From contig NZ_JAJEWM010000006.1 of assembly GCF_020687685.1 (NCBI RefSeq), positions 1-64,000 on the forward strand: DNA of 64,000 bases, given 5' to 3'. The DNA comes from Tessaracoccus sp. OS52. GTDB taxonomy: Bacteria; Actinomycetota; Actinomycetes; Propionibacteriales; Propionibacteriaceae. The notes under the pieces are model-generated. The model was not told where the DNA came from. It ran no database searches and was given only the letters and a program-made list of their open reading frames with translations. Every line of letters begins with the position of its first letter. Within the stretch, counting starts at the first letter, position 1. Of this stretch, positions 35,400 through 44,205 are shown one piece after another. Both the position numbers and the translations under genes were made by a program.

Positions 35400-36383
35400 A
35401 TGTCGACACGGACCTCACGAGCCGAGGCGTCAGGCCCACCACCCACGGCCGACGACGCGGACCACGAACTCAGGCACAGCTCGAAGCGGTTCGGTGACAC
35501 CCTCTTCAAGGGCCTTTCGACCGGATCCGGCATCGCCATCCTGGCCATTCTCGCCGCCGTGGCGCTGTTCCTGATCGGACTGTCGATCCCCGCGCTCACG
35601 GCCGACGTCGAGGACCTGCCCTACGGCGAGTTCTGGTCCTATGTGGCCCCGTACGCCTTCGGCACCGTGTGGGCTGCCTTCCTGGCCATGCTGTTCGCGG
35701 TCCCGGTCTCCATCGGAATCGCGCTGTTCCTCACCCATTACGCACCAAAGCGGGTGGCGTCCACCTTCGGCTACATCATCGACCTCCTCGCGGCGGTGCC
35801 GTCAGTGGTCTTCGGTCTGTGGGGCATCAACACCGTCGCGCCGCTGATGCGCCCACTGTTCGTGTGGCTGAGCGAGAACCTCGGCTGGATCCCGCTGTTC
35901 GCCGGGCCGGTCTCCGGCACCGGCCGGACAATCCTGACCGCGGCGCTCGTGCTGGCGGTGATGGTGCTGCCCATCATCACCGCACTGTGTCGCGAAGTGT
36001 TCCTCCAGACCCCGCGCCTGCACGAAGAAGCTTCGCTCGCCCTCGGCGCCACGCGGTGGGAGATGATCCGGCAGGCGGTGCTGCCCTTCGGCACGCCCGG
36101 CATCATCTCGGCCTGCATGTTGGGCCTGGGGCGGGCGCTCGGTGAGACCATGGCCGTGGCCATGGTCCTGTCGCCAGGCTCCACCATCCACTTCATGCTG
36201 CTCACCTCTGACAACCCCAACACCATCGCCGCGAACATCGCCCTGGCGTTCCCGGAGGCCTACGGCCTCGGCGTCAACCAGCTGATCGCCACCGGCCTGG
36301 TGCTGTTCGTCATCACGCTGATCGTCAACGTGGCCGCCCGGTGGGTAATCTCCCGCCGCAGGGAATTCTCGGGAGCCAACTGA
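35400..36383 (+). CDS. pstC: Phosphate ABC transporter permease PstC
   Basis: A 327-residue membrane protein with six core helices and a preceding helix. The coupling loop is seen as EASLALGATRWEMIRQAVLP, the EAA motif of ABC permeases, and GLWGINTVAP precedes a periplasmic region. It forms the channel with PstA. The ATG follows AGGAGCACC. It ends in TGA overlapping the pstA ATG by one base. Confidence 0.96.
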   Translation: MSTRTSRAEASGPPPTADDADHELRHSSKRFGDTLFKGLSTGSGIAILAILAAVALFLIGLSIPALTADVEDLPYGEFWSYVAPYAFGTVWAAFLAMLFAVPVSIGIALFLTHYAPKRVASTFGYIIDLLAAVPSVVFGLWGINTVAPLMRPLFVWLSENLGWIPLFAGPVSGTGRTILTAALVLAVMVLPIITALCREVFLQTPRLHEEASLALGATRWEMIRQAVLPFGTPGIISACMLGLGRALGETMAVAMVLSPGSTIHFMLLTSDNPNTIAANIALAFPEAYGLGVNQLIATGLVLFVITLIVNVAARWVISRRREFSGAN

Positions 36384-37450
36384 TGTCCACCACCGACACG
36401 TTGAACAGCCGAGCCTCCTCCCTGACCGCGGGACAGCTGCCGAAGCACTCCGCGCTGGGGGTGCTCGTCGTTTCCGTCGCCGTAGTCGCAGGGGTGCTCG
36501 CGCTGTTCAACCTTGCCAACGTCGCCACCGTCCTCCTGCTCGGCGCTGTCTTGTTCCTTGCCGTGATGTTCGCGCTGTCCGGCGCCGTGGAGGGGCCCCG
36601 GCGGGCCAAGGACCGCCTCGCCAAGTACGTCGTCACCTCCTTCTTCCTGCTCGCCCTGGCCCCCCTCGTCTCGCTCGTGTGGCAGGTGGTCTCCAAGGGT
36701 CTCGAGCGCTTCGACGTGCAGTTCTTCACCTATTCGATGCGAAACGTCATTGGGGAGGGCGGTGGCGCCTCGCACGCCATCTGGGGGACGCTGATCGTCA
36801 CGGGGATCGCGACGCTCATCTCCGTGCCCGTGGGACTTCTGACGGCCATCTTCCTGCAGGAGTACGGCGGCAACGGTCGGCTCGCTCGCGCCATCCGGTT
36901 CTTCGTCGACGTCATGACGGGCATCCCGTCGATCGTCGCCGGCCTGTTCGCCTACACCATCTTCGCCTCCATCTTCGGCCCGGGCACCCGGATCGGCCTG
37001 TCCGGCGCCGTCGCGCTGAGCGTGCTGATGATCCCGACGGTGGTGCGCTCCACGGAGGAGATGCTCCGCCTGGTGCCGAACGAGCTCCGAGAGGCCTCCT
37101 ACGCTCTCGGCGTGCCCAAGTACCGCACCATCCTCAAGGTGGTCCTGCCCACTTCGATCGCGGGAATCATCACCGGTGCGGTCCTGGCCGTTGCCCGAGT
37201 CATTGGCGAGACCGCCCCACTGCTGGTCACCGCGGGGCTGAATCCGTCGATGAACCTGAACCCGATGGATTCCCCCATGACCACGCTCCCGGTCTTCGTG
37301 TACTACCAGTACGTGACGCCGGGAGTGCCGCAGGACCCCTACTACGCCCGCGCCTGGGCGGGCGCGCTGGTGCTGATCCTCATCGTGATGGGCCTCAACC
37401 TGCTGGGCCGCCTGTTCTCCTGGCGATTCGCACCCAAGCCCGGCCGCTGA
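36383..37450 (+). CDS. pstA: Phosphate ABC transporter permease PstA
   Basis: A 355-residue membrane protein and the second half of the Pst channel. The EAA loop ELREASYALGVPKYRTILKVVLP and the IPSIVAGLFAY segment are typical of PstA. The N-terminus is somewhat longer than in enteric PstA, with two extra hydrophobic helices before residue 90. The ATG at 36383 has GGGAG upstream in the end of pstC; the frame is open from 36341 but the longer start lacks a ribosome site. Confidence 0.95.
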   Translation: MSTTDTLNSRASSLTAGQLPKHSALGVLVVSVAVVAGVLALFNLANVATVLLLGAVLFLAVMFALSGAVEGPRRAKDRLAKYVVTSFFLLALAPLVSLVWQVVSKGLERFDVQFFTYSMRNVIGEGGGASHAIWGTLIVTGIATLISVPVGLLTAIFLQEYGGNGRLARAIRFFVDVMTGIPSIVAGLFAYTIFASIFGPGTRIGLSGAVALSVLMIPTVVRSTEEMLRLVPNELREASYALGVPKYRTILKVVLPTSIAGIITGAVLAVARVIGETAPLLVTAGLNPSMNLNPMDSPMTTLPVFVYYQYVTPGVPQDPYYARAWAGALVLILIVMGLNLLGRLFSWRFAPKPGR

Positions 37451-37480
37451 CCAGTAGACAGACAAGGAAAACTAGGAATC

Positions 37481-38260
37481 ATGTCGAAACGCATTGAGCT
37501 CCAGGACGTGGACATCTTCTACGGGAAGTTCCACGCCGTCCAGAACGTCAACATGACCATCCAGCCACGGGCGGTGACCGCCTTCATCGGCTCGTCCGGC
37601 TGCGGGAAGTCCACCGTCCTTCGCTCCCTGAACCGCATGCACGAGGTCATCGACGGCGCTTACGTCAAGGGCAAGGTGCTGCTGGACGGGCTCGACCTGT
37701 ACGAACCGAGCGTGGACCCGGTCCGCGTGCGCCGCCAGGTCGGCATGGTGTTCCAGCGCCCCAACCCGTTCCCGACGATGTCGATCAAGGACAACGTGCT
37801 GGCCGGCGTGAAGCTGAACAACGCCCGCATGGGCCGCAAGGAGGCCGACGAGCTGGCCGAGAAGGCCCTGCGCGGCGCCAACCTCTGGAACGAGGTCAAG
37901 GATCGTCTCGAGCGCCCGGGGTCGAGCCTCTCCGGAGGTCAGCAGCAGCGCCTCTGCATCGCCCGCGCCATCGCGGTCTCGCCGGACGTGATCCTGATGG
38001 ACGAGCCGTGTTCGGCCCTTGACCCCATCTCCACCCTCGCCATCGAGGAGCTCATCCATGAGCTGAAGGAGCAGTACACCGTCGTCATCGTCACCCACAA
38101 CATGCAGCAGGCCGCGCGAGTCTCTGACCAGACCGCCTTCTTCAACCTGAAGGCACAGGGGCAGCCCGGCGAGCTCGTCGAGTTCGGGGACACGGAGAAG
38201 ATCTTCCACAACCCGGACCAGAAGGCCACCGAGGACTACATCACCGGCCGCTTCGGCTGA
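37481..38260 (+). CDS. pstB: Phosphate ABC transporter ATPase PstB
   Basis: A 259-residue ATPase. Walker A is GSSGCGKST, the Q-loop [10 protein letters not shown], signature LSGGQQQR, Walker [12 protein letters not shown] and switch TH. It drives PstCA and belongs to the high-affinity Pst system. The ATG follows AAGGAAAACTAGG. phoU, often next to pstB, is absent here; a convergent GH3 gene starts 16 bp after the stop. Confidence 0.97.
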   Translation: MSKRIELQDVDIFYGKFHAVQNVNMTIQPRAVTAFIGSSGCGKSTVLRSLNRMHEVIDGAYVKGKVLLDGLDLYEPSVDPVRVRRQVGMVFQRPNPFPTMSIKDNVLAGVKLNNARMGRKEADELAEKALRGANLWNEVKDRLERPGSSLSGGQQQRLCIARAIAVSPDVILMDEPCSALDPISTLAIEELIHELKEQYTVVIVTHNMQQAARVSDQTAFFNLKAQGQPGELVEFGDTEKIFHNPDQKATEDYITGRFG

Positions 38261-38275
38261 GCGAATCCCTCCCCA

Positions 38276-39499
38276 TCAGGAGCACTGCACCAGCCCGAGC
38301 CAGGCCTTCAACGTCAGCACGCGCGCGGTAGAGGCAGCCACCTGCTCCGCGAACGCCGGGTCCGCCTGAGCCTTCGCGACGGTGGCCGCGACCATCTCCT
38401 GCAGGATGGCCGGGTCGGCATTGATGACGATGTCGCCTCCGGCTGTGATGAACCTGACTCCCCGGTCCGCAGGCGGGGTGTCGGCGACGGCGCCCGCCGC
38501 GCCCAGGTCGTCGGCGATCACCACGCCGTCGAAGGCCAGGTGCTCGCGCAGGTAGGACGTGATGATGGTTGGCGAGAACACGCCCTCCTGCGCCGGGTCT
38601 ATGAGCTTGAAGATGCCCGAGGACACCATCACCGACTTCGCGCCGGCGTCGATACCCGCGACGAACGGCGCCCAGTCCGAGTCCCCCGGTGCCACGTCGG
38701 TGTCGACGGCGACGTCGAAATCCGTGTTGGTTGTCACCTGCCCGAGGCCCGGGAAGTGCTTGAGCGAGGTGGCAACGCCGGCATCGGTCATCCCGGTGAC
38801 GAATTCGGCGACCTTCCCCGACGTCGTGTCCGCGTCGTTGCCGTAGTTGCGCCGGAGCGCGCCGATGGGGGCGTTGCTCTCCTGCTTGTCGGCTGGGACC
38901 ACGTCCGCCACGGGGGCCAGGTTGAACAGCACACCCGTCGCCGCGAGTTCCTCCCCCCACTCGTTGGCGGCCTTCTCGAGCTCGCCTTCCGCGAATCGCG
39001 CCTGGTCGAGTGCCGTGGGGAGGTCGCTGAACCCCGGTCCCTGCAGGCGCTGGACGGCACCGCCCTCCTGATCCACGGCGACCAGGATCGGCAGTGCCGG
39101 ATCAGCGAGCTCGCCGACGGCGCCGGTCAGCTCAAGGATCGCCTCGGAGCCTGCCGTCGAGTTGCCGAGCAGCACCACCGACCCGACCTGCGTCTGGGTG
39201 ATCGCAGCCGAAGTCACCTCATCCAGTCCGGCGGTCGAGACGCCCACCATGTACAGCTGCCCCACCTGTGCCTGCAGGGGCAGCTCAGCGGCCGCACTGA
39301 CACAGCTGATGGGCTGGGGAGCCATCGTCCTGGGAGCCGGGGTGGAGGCCGTCGGGGTGACCACGCGCACGTTCGAGGTGGCCACCGGCTCCTCGGACGG
39401 TGTCCGGGTTCCGGTGAGCGGCGCCGGGGCGCAGGCCGCGAGGACCAGCGCGGACAGACTCGTCAGGGCGCCGCACAGGACCAGACTTCGCGATCGCAC
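38276..39499 (-). CDS. GH3-family lipoprotein (NagZ/LpqI-like, altered acid/base motif)
   Basis: A 407-residue lipoprotein; LAAC gives Cys23. The GH3 TIM barrel is clear: VDQEGGAVQRLQGPGFSDLP, KHFPGLG near residue 246 and VVIADDLGA carrying the nucleophile Asp. In NagZ and LpqI the segment after KHFPGHG contains a D-x-H dyad whose His is the acid/base. Here it reads VTTNTDFDVAVD, without that His. The enzyme may use another residue, act on a different sugar or be inactive. Its usual role would be removing N-acetylglucosamine from cell-wall fragments outside the membrane. Confidence 0.85.
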   Translation of the reverse strand: MRSRSLVLCGALTSLSALVLAACAPAPLTGTRTPSEEPVATSNVRVVTPTASTPAPRTMAPQPISCVSAAAELPLQAQVGQLYMVGVSTAGLDEVTSAAITQTQVGSVVLLGNSTAGSEAILELTGAVGELADPALPILVAVDQEGGAVQRLQGPGFSDLPTALDQARFAEGELEKAANEWGEELAATGVLFNLAPVADVVPADKQESNAPIGALRRNYGNDADTTSGKVAEFVTGMTDAGVATSLKHFPGLGQVTTNTDFDVAVDTDVAPGDSDWAPFVAGIDAGAKSVMVSSGIFKLIDPAQEGVFSPTIITSYLREHLAFDGVVIADDLGAAGAVADTPPADRGVRFITAGGDIVINADPAILQEMVAATVAKAQADPAFAEQVAASTARVLTLKAWLGLVQCS

Positions 39500-39534
39500 A
39501 CCTCGACCCTACCTGCCGGCAATGCGCCGCGGGG

Positions 39535-40959
39535 TCAGAAGTTCTCTGCCACTGGATGCTCCAGCTGCTCGGGTTCGTAGGCCGACAGCAGGCCGAGCAG
39601 CGCGTTCTCGACGACCTCCGGGAGGGCGGGATGGATCCAGTACTGGCCACGTGCCATGTCCGGCACAGCCAGGTCGAAGCTCATGGCCTGGATCAGCGGC
39701 TGGATCAGCGTCGAGGCCTGCGGTCCCATGATGTGGGCGCCGAGCAGGCGCCAGTTGCGCGGGTCCGCGATGAGCTTGACGAAGTGGCCCCGGTCCTCCA
39801 GCGCCCAGCCGTAGGCGACGTCGGCGAACCGCTGCCGGGCGATCACGTGCGGGGTGCCCCACTCCCGCAACTGCTGCTCGGTGGCCCCGACCGAGGCCAC
39901 CTGCGGGTCTGAGAAGACGGCATGAGGGACGTAGCGATGGTCGGTCTCGACGAGGTTGTCGGGGTTGAGCAGGTTGTGGGCAACCGTCCGCATCTCGGCG
40001 TTGGCCACGTGCTTCAGGAGGTGGTCCGAGGAAACGTCTCCCAACGCCCAGATGTGGGGCACGTTGGTGCGCTGGTTGGAGTCCACCATGACCTGGCCGT
40101 TGGCCCGGACGTCGACGCCGGCAGCGGCCAGGTTCAGGGAGTCGGAGTTGCGGATCCGGCCGGTGGCGTTCAGGACCAGGTCCGCGAAATAGAGGTACTC
40201 CACCCCGTTGCGGTCGGTGGTGATGAGTTGCGCCTCGCCGTCGTCGCCCTCCTCGAGGGAGGAGACCACCTGGTTGAGCCGGATCTTGACGCGTTGCCCG
40301 AGCTGCTCGGCGAACGCGGCGGAAAGCTCGTGGTCCTCACCGCGCAGGACGACGTCGGAGCGGTTGATGAGGGTCACCTCGCTGCCGAAGGAGGCGAAGA
40401 CGTGTGCGAACTCGGCCGCGACGTACCCGGCGCCGATGATGACCACCCTTTCAGGGAGCTCGTCGATGCGCATCACGGTGTCGGAGGTGTGGACCAGCGG
40501 CCGGAGGGCCTCTGGCACCTCCACCTGCAGCGGACGTGGCCGGGACCCGGTGGCGATCACGATCTGGTCTGCGCTGATGGTGTCCTCGCCGATTCGCAGC
40601 GTGTGCGGGTCGACGAAGCTGGCCTCACCGTGGAAGACGGTGACGTTGCTGCTGCGCTCGCGCCACTCCAGGCCACCCGCGGAGATCGGGTCGATCCGGC
40701 CGAAGATGCGGTCCCGGATGGCGGGCCAGTTGGCGCGGTGGAACTCGAGGTCGACGCCGAGCCGCCGGGCCTCCGCCGGGCTCGCGGCCAGATCCGCCGG
40801 CACGACGAACATCTTGGTGGGGATGCAGCCGCGGTTCAGGCAGGTACCGCCGAACACCTCGTCCCGCTCCACCAGGGCAACCTCGAGACCGAGGAACCGC
40901 TCGTCGATCAGTGAATTCCCGGACCCCGAGCCGATGACGGCAACGTCGAAATGCTGCAT
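39535..40959 (-). CDS. mtr: Mycothione reductase
   Basis: A 474-residue flavoprotein disulfide reductase. FAD binding is by VIGSGSGNS at the start, the redox-active Cys pair by GGTCLNRGCIPTKM, NADPH binding by VVIIGAGYVAAEFAHVFASFG and the C-terminal catalytic His by YWIHPALPEVVENALLGL. The opening GSGSGNSLIDERF is typical of Mtr rather than lipoamide or glutathione reductases. It returns mycothione to mycothiol using NADPH. mshD at 30138 makes the substrate. Confidence 0.93.
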   Translation of the reverse strand: MQHFDVAVIGSGSGNSLIDERFLGLEVALVERDEVFGGTCLNRGCIPTKMFVVPADLAASPAEARRLGVDLEFHRANWPAIRDRIFGRIDPISAGGLEWRERSSNVTVFHGEASFVDPHTLRIGEDTISADQIVIATGSRPRPLQVEVPEALRPLVHTSDTVMRIDELPERVVIIGAGYVAAEFAHVFASFGSEVTLINRSDVVLRGEDHELSAAFAEQLGQRVKIRLNQVVSSLEEGDDGEAQLITTDRNGVEYLYFADLVLNATGRIRNSDSLNLAAAGVDVRANGQVMVDSNQRTNVPHIWALGDVSSDHLLKHVANAEMRTVAHNLLNPDNLVETDHRYVPHAVFSDPQVASVGATEQQLREWGTPHVIARQRFADVAYGWALEDRGHFVKLIADPRNWRLLGAHIMGPQASTLIQPLIQAMSFDLAVPDMARGQYWIHPALPEVVENALLGLLSAYEPEQLEHPVAENF

Positions 40960-41040
40960 GACCCCATCATGTCATGACCCTGTGGCGGCCCCTCCCGCAC
41001 GCCGCGCTCGGTGACGAGCACCGAGAACTAGGCTGTGGGC

Positions 41041-41802
41041 ATGACAACTTCGTGGGCAGTGGTGACCGGGGCCTCGTCAGGGCTGGGCGACGCCTATGCA
41101 CGGTACCTGGCGCAGCGTGGCGCCGACGTCGTGCTCGTGGCCCGCAGCGAGGACAAGCTCTTCGCGCTCTCCGTCGAACTCGAGCGGGAGTACGGCGTCG
41201 CGACGCTCGTCCTGCCAGTGGACCTGACCGTACCCGAGGAACGCTTCGAGTTGATCAGTCGCCTCGACCAGTTCGACGTCCACACCCTCGTCAACAACGC
41301 CGGTTTCGGCAGCCACGGCGAATTGGTGGACCTCGAGCGCGAGCGGATCGCCAGCGAGGTGCAGCTGAATGTCGCGGCCGTCACCGAGCTGGCCCACGCC
41401 GTACTCCCGCAGATGCTGTCGCGGGACCGGGGTGCCATCATCAACGTCGCCAGCACCGCCGCGTTCCAGCCCATCCCGGAGATGGCCACCTACGCGGCCA
41501 CCAAGGCCTACGTGCTCAGCTTCTCCCAAGCCCTCTGGGGCGAGACCCGGCGCACCGGAGTGCGAGTGGTCTGCGTCTGTCCCGGCCCGACCGAAACGGC
41601 TTTCTGGGCCAACACCGGCAACGCGCGCGTGATGACCAGACGCCGTAGCGCCGAGCAGGTGGTGAACACCACCTTCGAGGGCCTCGCCCGGCGCCAGCCC
41701 TACGTGATCGACGGCCTGGGCAACCGGGTGCTGGCGCACGCCAATCGGTTCGTCCCTTCGTCATTGGCGATCCGCCTCGCGAACTGGGTGGTCAACCACT
41801 GA
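41041..41802 (+). CDS. Short-chain dehydrogenase/reductase
   Basis: A 253-residue classical SDR. TGASSGLGDAYA binds NAD(P), NNAGFGS is the NNAG motif, and the active site shows Ser in NVASTAAF with YAATK two turns later. An Arg after VLVAR (basic residue) suggests NADPH preference. Resembles DltE-like oxidoreductases of unknown substrate. ATG 41041 is preferred over GTG 41035. Gene stands alone, divergent from mtr. Confidence 0.9.
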   Translation: MTTSWAVVTGASSGLGDAYARYLAQRGADVVLVARSEDKLFALSVELEREYGVATLVLPVDLTVPEERFELISRLDQFDVHTLVNNAGFGSHGELVDLERERIASEVQLNVAAVTELAHAVLPQMLSRDRGAIINVASTAAFQPIPEMATYAATKAYVLSFSQALWGETRRTGVRVVCVCPGPTETAFWANTGNARVMTRRRSAEQVVNTTFEGLARRQPYVIDGLGNRVLAHANRFVPSSLAIRLANWVVNH

Positions 41803-41808
41803 CCGGCC

Positions 41809-43293
41809 TCACGCGACTGTGATGCTCTTCGTCTCCTGATAGACCTGGGTTTCCTGCGTCTCGGGTGGTGTCAGCTCCGTGGTGGCCGTTATGAGATAGC
41901 CGCCGGGCTCCAGCGCAACGACGACCGACCAGACGCGCCACCCGTCGGCGTCGGGTGTGGTTGCGGTCTGGGCGGTCACGCTGGCCACTTCCTCGCCGTC
42001 GTCACGCACGATCTTGACGACGGGGGTCGTCGCCGACGGCTTGACGGTCCCGACCACCACCACCTGGCCCGCCTCCAACGTCGATGCGTTCTTGGGCGAG
42101 GAGACCCACACCGCCCCCATCGGCGTCAGCCCGTTGCGACCGAATCCGTCCTCGGGCTGGCCGAGGGCTTCCGGGGGCGGGCCGCCGTCGGAGGTGAACT
42201 TGAGCCGCAGGTTGGGGTTGCCACCCAGCTCACTGGCGGTGTAGACCATCTGGTCGACCGCGCTCCGCGCACCGCGACCGGCGGTGAGGCCCTCGAAGGC
42301 CTCGGGTGTCAGGTCCACGGTGAGGGTGTCGCCGGTGACGTCGGCACTGATCAGTGAGCCCGCCCCCCAGGCCGAGTCGTAGTCGGGGTCCAGGGGGGCG
42401 AGCGACATCGTCGCCTCCAGTGCCGCCTCGACCAGCACGCGACCCGCGGGAAGATCGCGGAGCTCGCGGTACAGCAGCCCGTCCTTGCGGCCGACGTAGT
42501 AGACCGGGACCTCGCGCACCTGGGCGGGCAACGAGCGCGACTCCGTGGCCGACGGGCTGGGCGAGTCCGCCGTCGCGCTCGCGGACACCGACGGCGCCGG
42601 GACCGCTCCGCGACCGGGCGCGGTCATGGTGGCGAGCCAGATCCCGAGCAGCAGCGATGCGGCCACCAGAGGTGCGACGAGCCAGGCCGACACCCCCCGG
42701 TTGGACGAGTCCCCCAGACTCAGCAGTTCGGCCGCGAGGGTGTCGGTGCCGGAGGGCTGCACTCCCCGGGCGGACGCGCGCAGTGCGGCGGTCACCTCCT
42801 GGGACAGCGATTCGATGACTCCCGGCATGGAACCCGGTGTGGGGTCCCCCACGACGAGCCGGAGCCGGTCGAGCGCATCCTCGAGGCGCGCGTTCGTGGC
42901 CCGGATCGTCATGCGCAGGATGCTCGCCAGCTCCGGGCCGAAGACCGAGAGGTAGTGGCTGATCACCAGCACCTCGCCGTCGCGGATCGGCAGGGCCCTG
43001 ATGCCGTTGAGGATCTCCTGCTGACGCCGGTCCTCGACGTCGGGCAGGTGCAGTCCTTCCCCCGGACGACGCGCACTGCGGGCCTGGTGGACCACCTGCT
43101 CCTCCAGGTACTCCAGACGCTCCAGGGGATCGATGACGCTGTTCACACGCCTGCCCAGCGAGAGCAGCGCGGTGCGAAGGATGTGACCGGAGGCGGCCTC
43201 GGCGCCCAGCATCACCGCCAGCCTGTGCAGGCTGGTGCCGTGCTCCTCGTACAGCTCTACGAGGAGTTCGATCTCGGTGTCCGGGGCGGCCAT
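41809..43293 (-). CDS. Membrane protein with sigma-factor-like N-terminus and GerMN domain
   Basis: A 494-residue protein. Residues 1-150 look like a degenerate ECF sigma factor: a region 2-like helix set, then LNGIRALPIRDGEVLVISHYLSVFGPELAS...ATNARLEDALDRLR, matching region 4. A single membrane helix (about 200-223, WLVAPLVAASLLLGIWLATM) follows. Outside, a Ser/Thr linker leads to a GerMN domain (about 260-390, with VYYVGRKDGLLYRELRDLP and LTVDLTPEAFEGL) and a final Gmad2/Ig-like domain. GGGAGT lies four bases before the ATG. It follows ccsB after 12 bp on the same strand. Signal passage from surface to cytoplasm is suggested by the layout but not shown. Confidence 0.8.
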   Translation of the reverse strand: MAAPDTEIELLVELYEEHGTSLHRLAVMLGAEAASGHILRTALLSLGRRVNSVIDPLERLEYLEEQVVHQARSARRPGEGLHLPDVEDRRQQEILNGIRALPIRDGEVLVISHYLSVFGPELASILRMTIRATNARLEDALDRLRLVVGDPTPGSMPGVIESLSQEVTAALRASARGVQPSGTDTLAAELLSLGDSSNRGVSAWLVAPLVAASLLLGIWLATMTAPGRGAVPAPSVSASATADSPSPSATESRSLPAQVREVPVYYVGRKDGLLYRELRDLPAGRVLVEAALEATMSLAPLDPDYDSAWGAGSLISADVTGDTLTVDLTPEAFEGLTAGRGARSAVDQMVYTASELGGNPNLRLKFTSDGGPPPEALGQPEDGFGRNGLTPMGAVWVSSPKNASTLEAGQVVVVGTVKPSATTPVVKIVRDDGEEVASVTAQTATTPDADGWRVWSVVVALEPGGYLITATTELTPPETQETQVYQETKSITVA

Positions 43294-43305
43294 GGGTACT
43301 CCCGG

Positions 43306-44205
43306 TCAGATCCCCGCATAGGAGTGGAAGCCGCTGAACAGGAGGTTCACGCCGATGAAGTTGAACCAGAACGACGCCACGCCGATCAGTGCGATGACGG
43401 TCGCGGGGCGACCCTTCCAGCCCGCCGTCGCACGGGCGTGGAGGTAGGCGGCGTAGATCACCCAGGTCACGAAGGACCAGGTCTCCTTGGGATCCCAGTT
43501 CCAGAACCGGCCCCAGGCGTACTGCGCCCAGATGGCACCGGCCGCGATGGTGAAGGTCCACAGCGGGAAGGCGAAAGCGTGCAGCCGGTAGGAGAACAGG
43601 TCCAGCCTGCTGGCCTGCGGCAGCCGTGCCAGGTAGCCGCGGATCGGTCCGCCCTTGGCCTCCGCCCGCTGCTTGAGGAGGTAGAGAACCGCTGCCACGG
43701 CACCGACGTTGAAGGCGGCCCCCGCGATGGCGGCGGCCACGATGTGGATGATGAACCAAACCGAGTGCAGTGCGGGCACCAGCGGGGCGACGTCGACGTA
43801 GAAGACGGTGGCCGCGAGCCCCAGGCCGACGGTGCCCAGCAACGTCACGCCGAGCCCGAGCCACCGGGCCCCCAGCCGCCACACCGCCAGCAGGTAGACG
43901 ACAACGGCGAACGCCAGGGACGAGGTCACGAACTCGTACATGTTGCCCCAGGGCGCACGGTTGGCCGCGACGCCGCGGAGGACGACGCCGGTGACGTGGA
44001 CGATGGCGGTGACGGCGGTCAGGGCGATGCCCAGCCGTCCGTAGAGGTCCACCCGCACCCTCGCCCTGTCCTCGGACCCGTCCACGGGGCGCACGGGCGC
44101 GAGCCCCCGCGCAGAGGACCACTCAAGGCTGTGGAGGGCGAAGGCGATGAGGTAGCCGACGGCGGCGACCACGATCGCAGTCTCCGAGGCTCCTGACATT
44201 GTCAC
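43306..44205 (-). CDS. ccsB: Cytochrome c biogenesis protein CcsB (CcsA/ResC family)
   Basis: A 299-residue membrane protein with about eight helices. The heme-handling WWD domain is seen as WGRFWNWDPKETWSFVTW, and conserved His occur in SVWFIIHI and elsewhere, fitting the CcsA/ResC subunit of System II. With ResB it carries heme across the membrane and joins it to apocytochrome c. The GTG start at 44205 overlaps the ResB stop as GTGA and has GGAGGAG five bases upstream; ATG 44199 is an alternative. Confidence 0.93.
   Translation of the reverse strand: MTMSGASETAIVVAAVGYLIAFALHSLEWSSARGLAPVRPVDGSEDRARVRVDLYGRLGIALTAVTAIVHVTGVVLRGVAANRAPWGNMYEFVTSSLAFAVVVYLLAVWRLGARWLGLGVTLLGTVGLGLAATVFYVDVAPLVPALHSVWFIIHIVAAAIAGAAFNVGAVAAVLYLLKQRAEAKGGPIRGYLARLPQASRLDLFSYRLHAFAFPLWTFTIAAGAIWAQYAWGRFWNWDPKETWSFVTWVIYAAYLHARATAGWKGRPATVIALIGVASFWFNFIGVNLLFSGFHSYAGI

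Noticed and set aside
42230-44122. A 630-codon Arg-rich minus-strand frame
   Set aside because: Alternate frame across ccsB and the GerMN fusion gene; low complexity without motifs.
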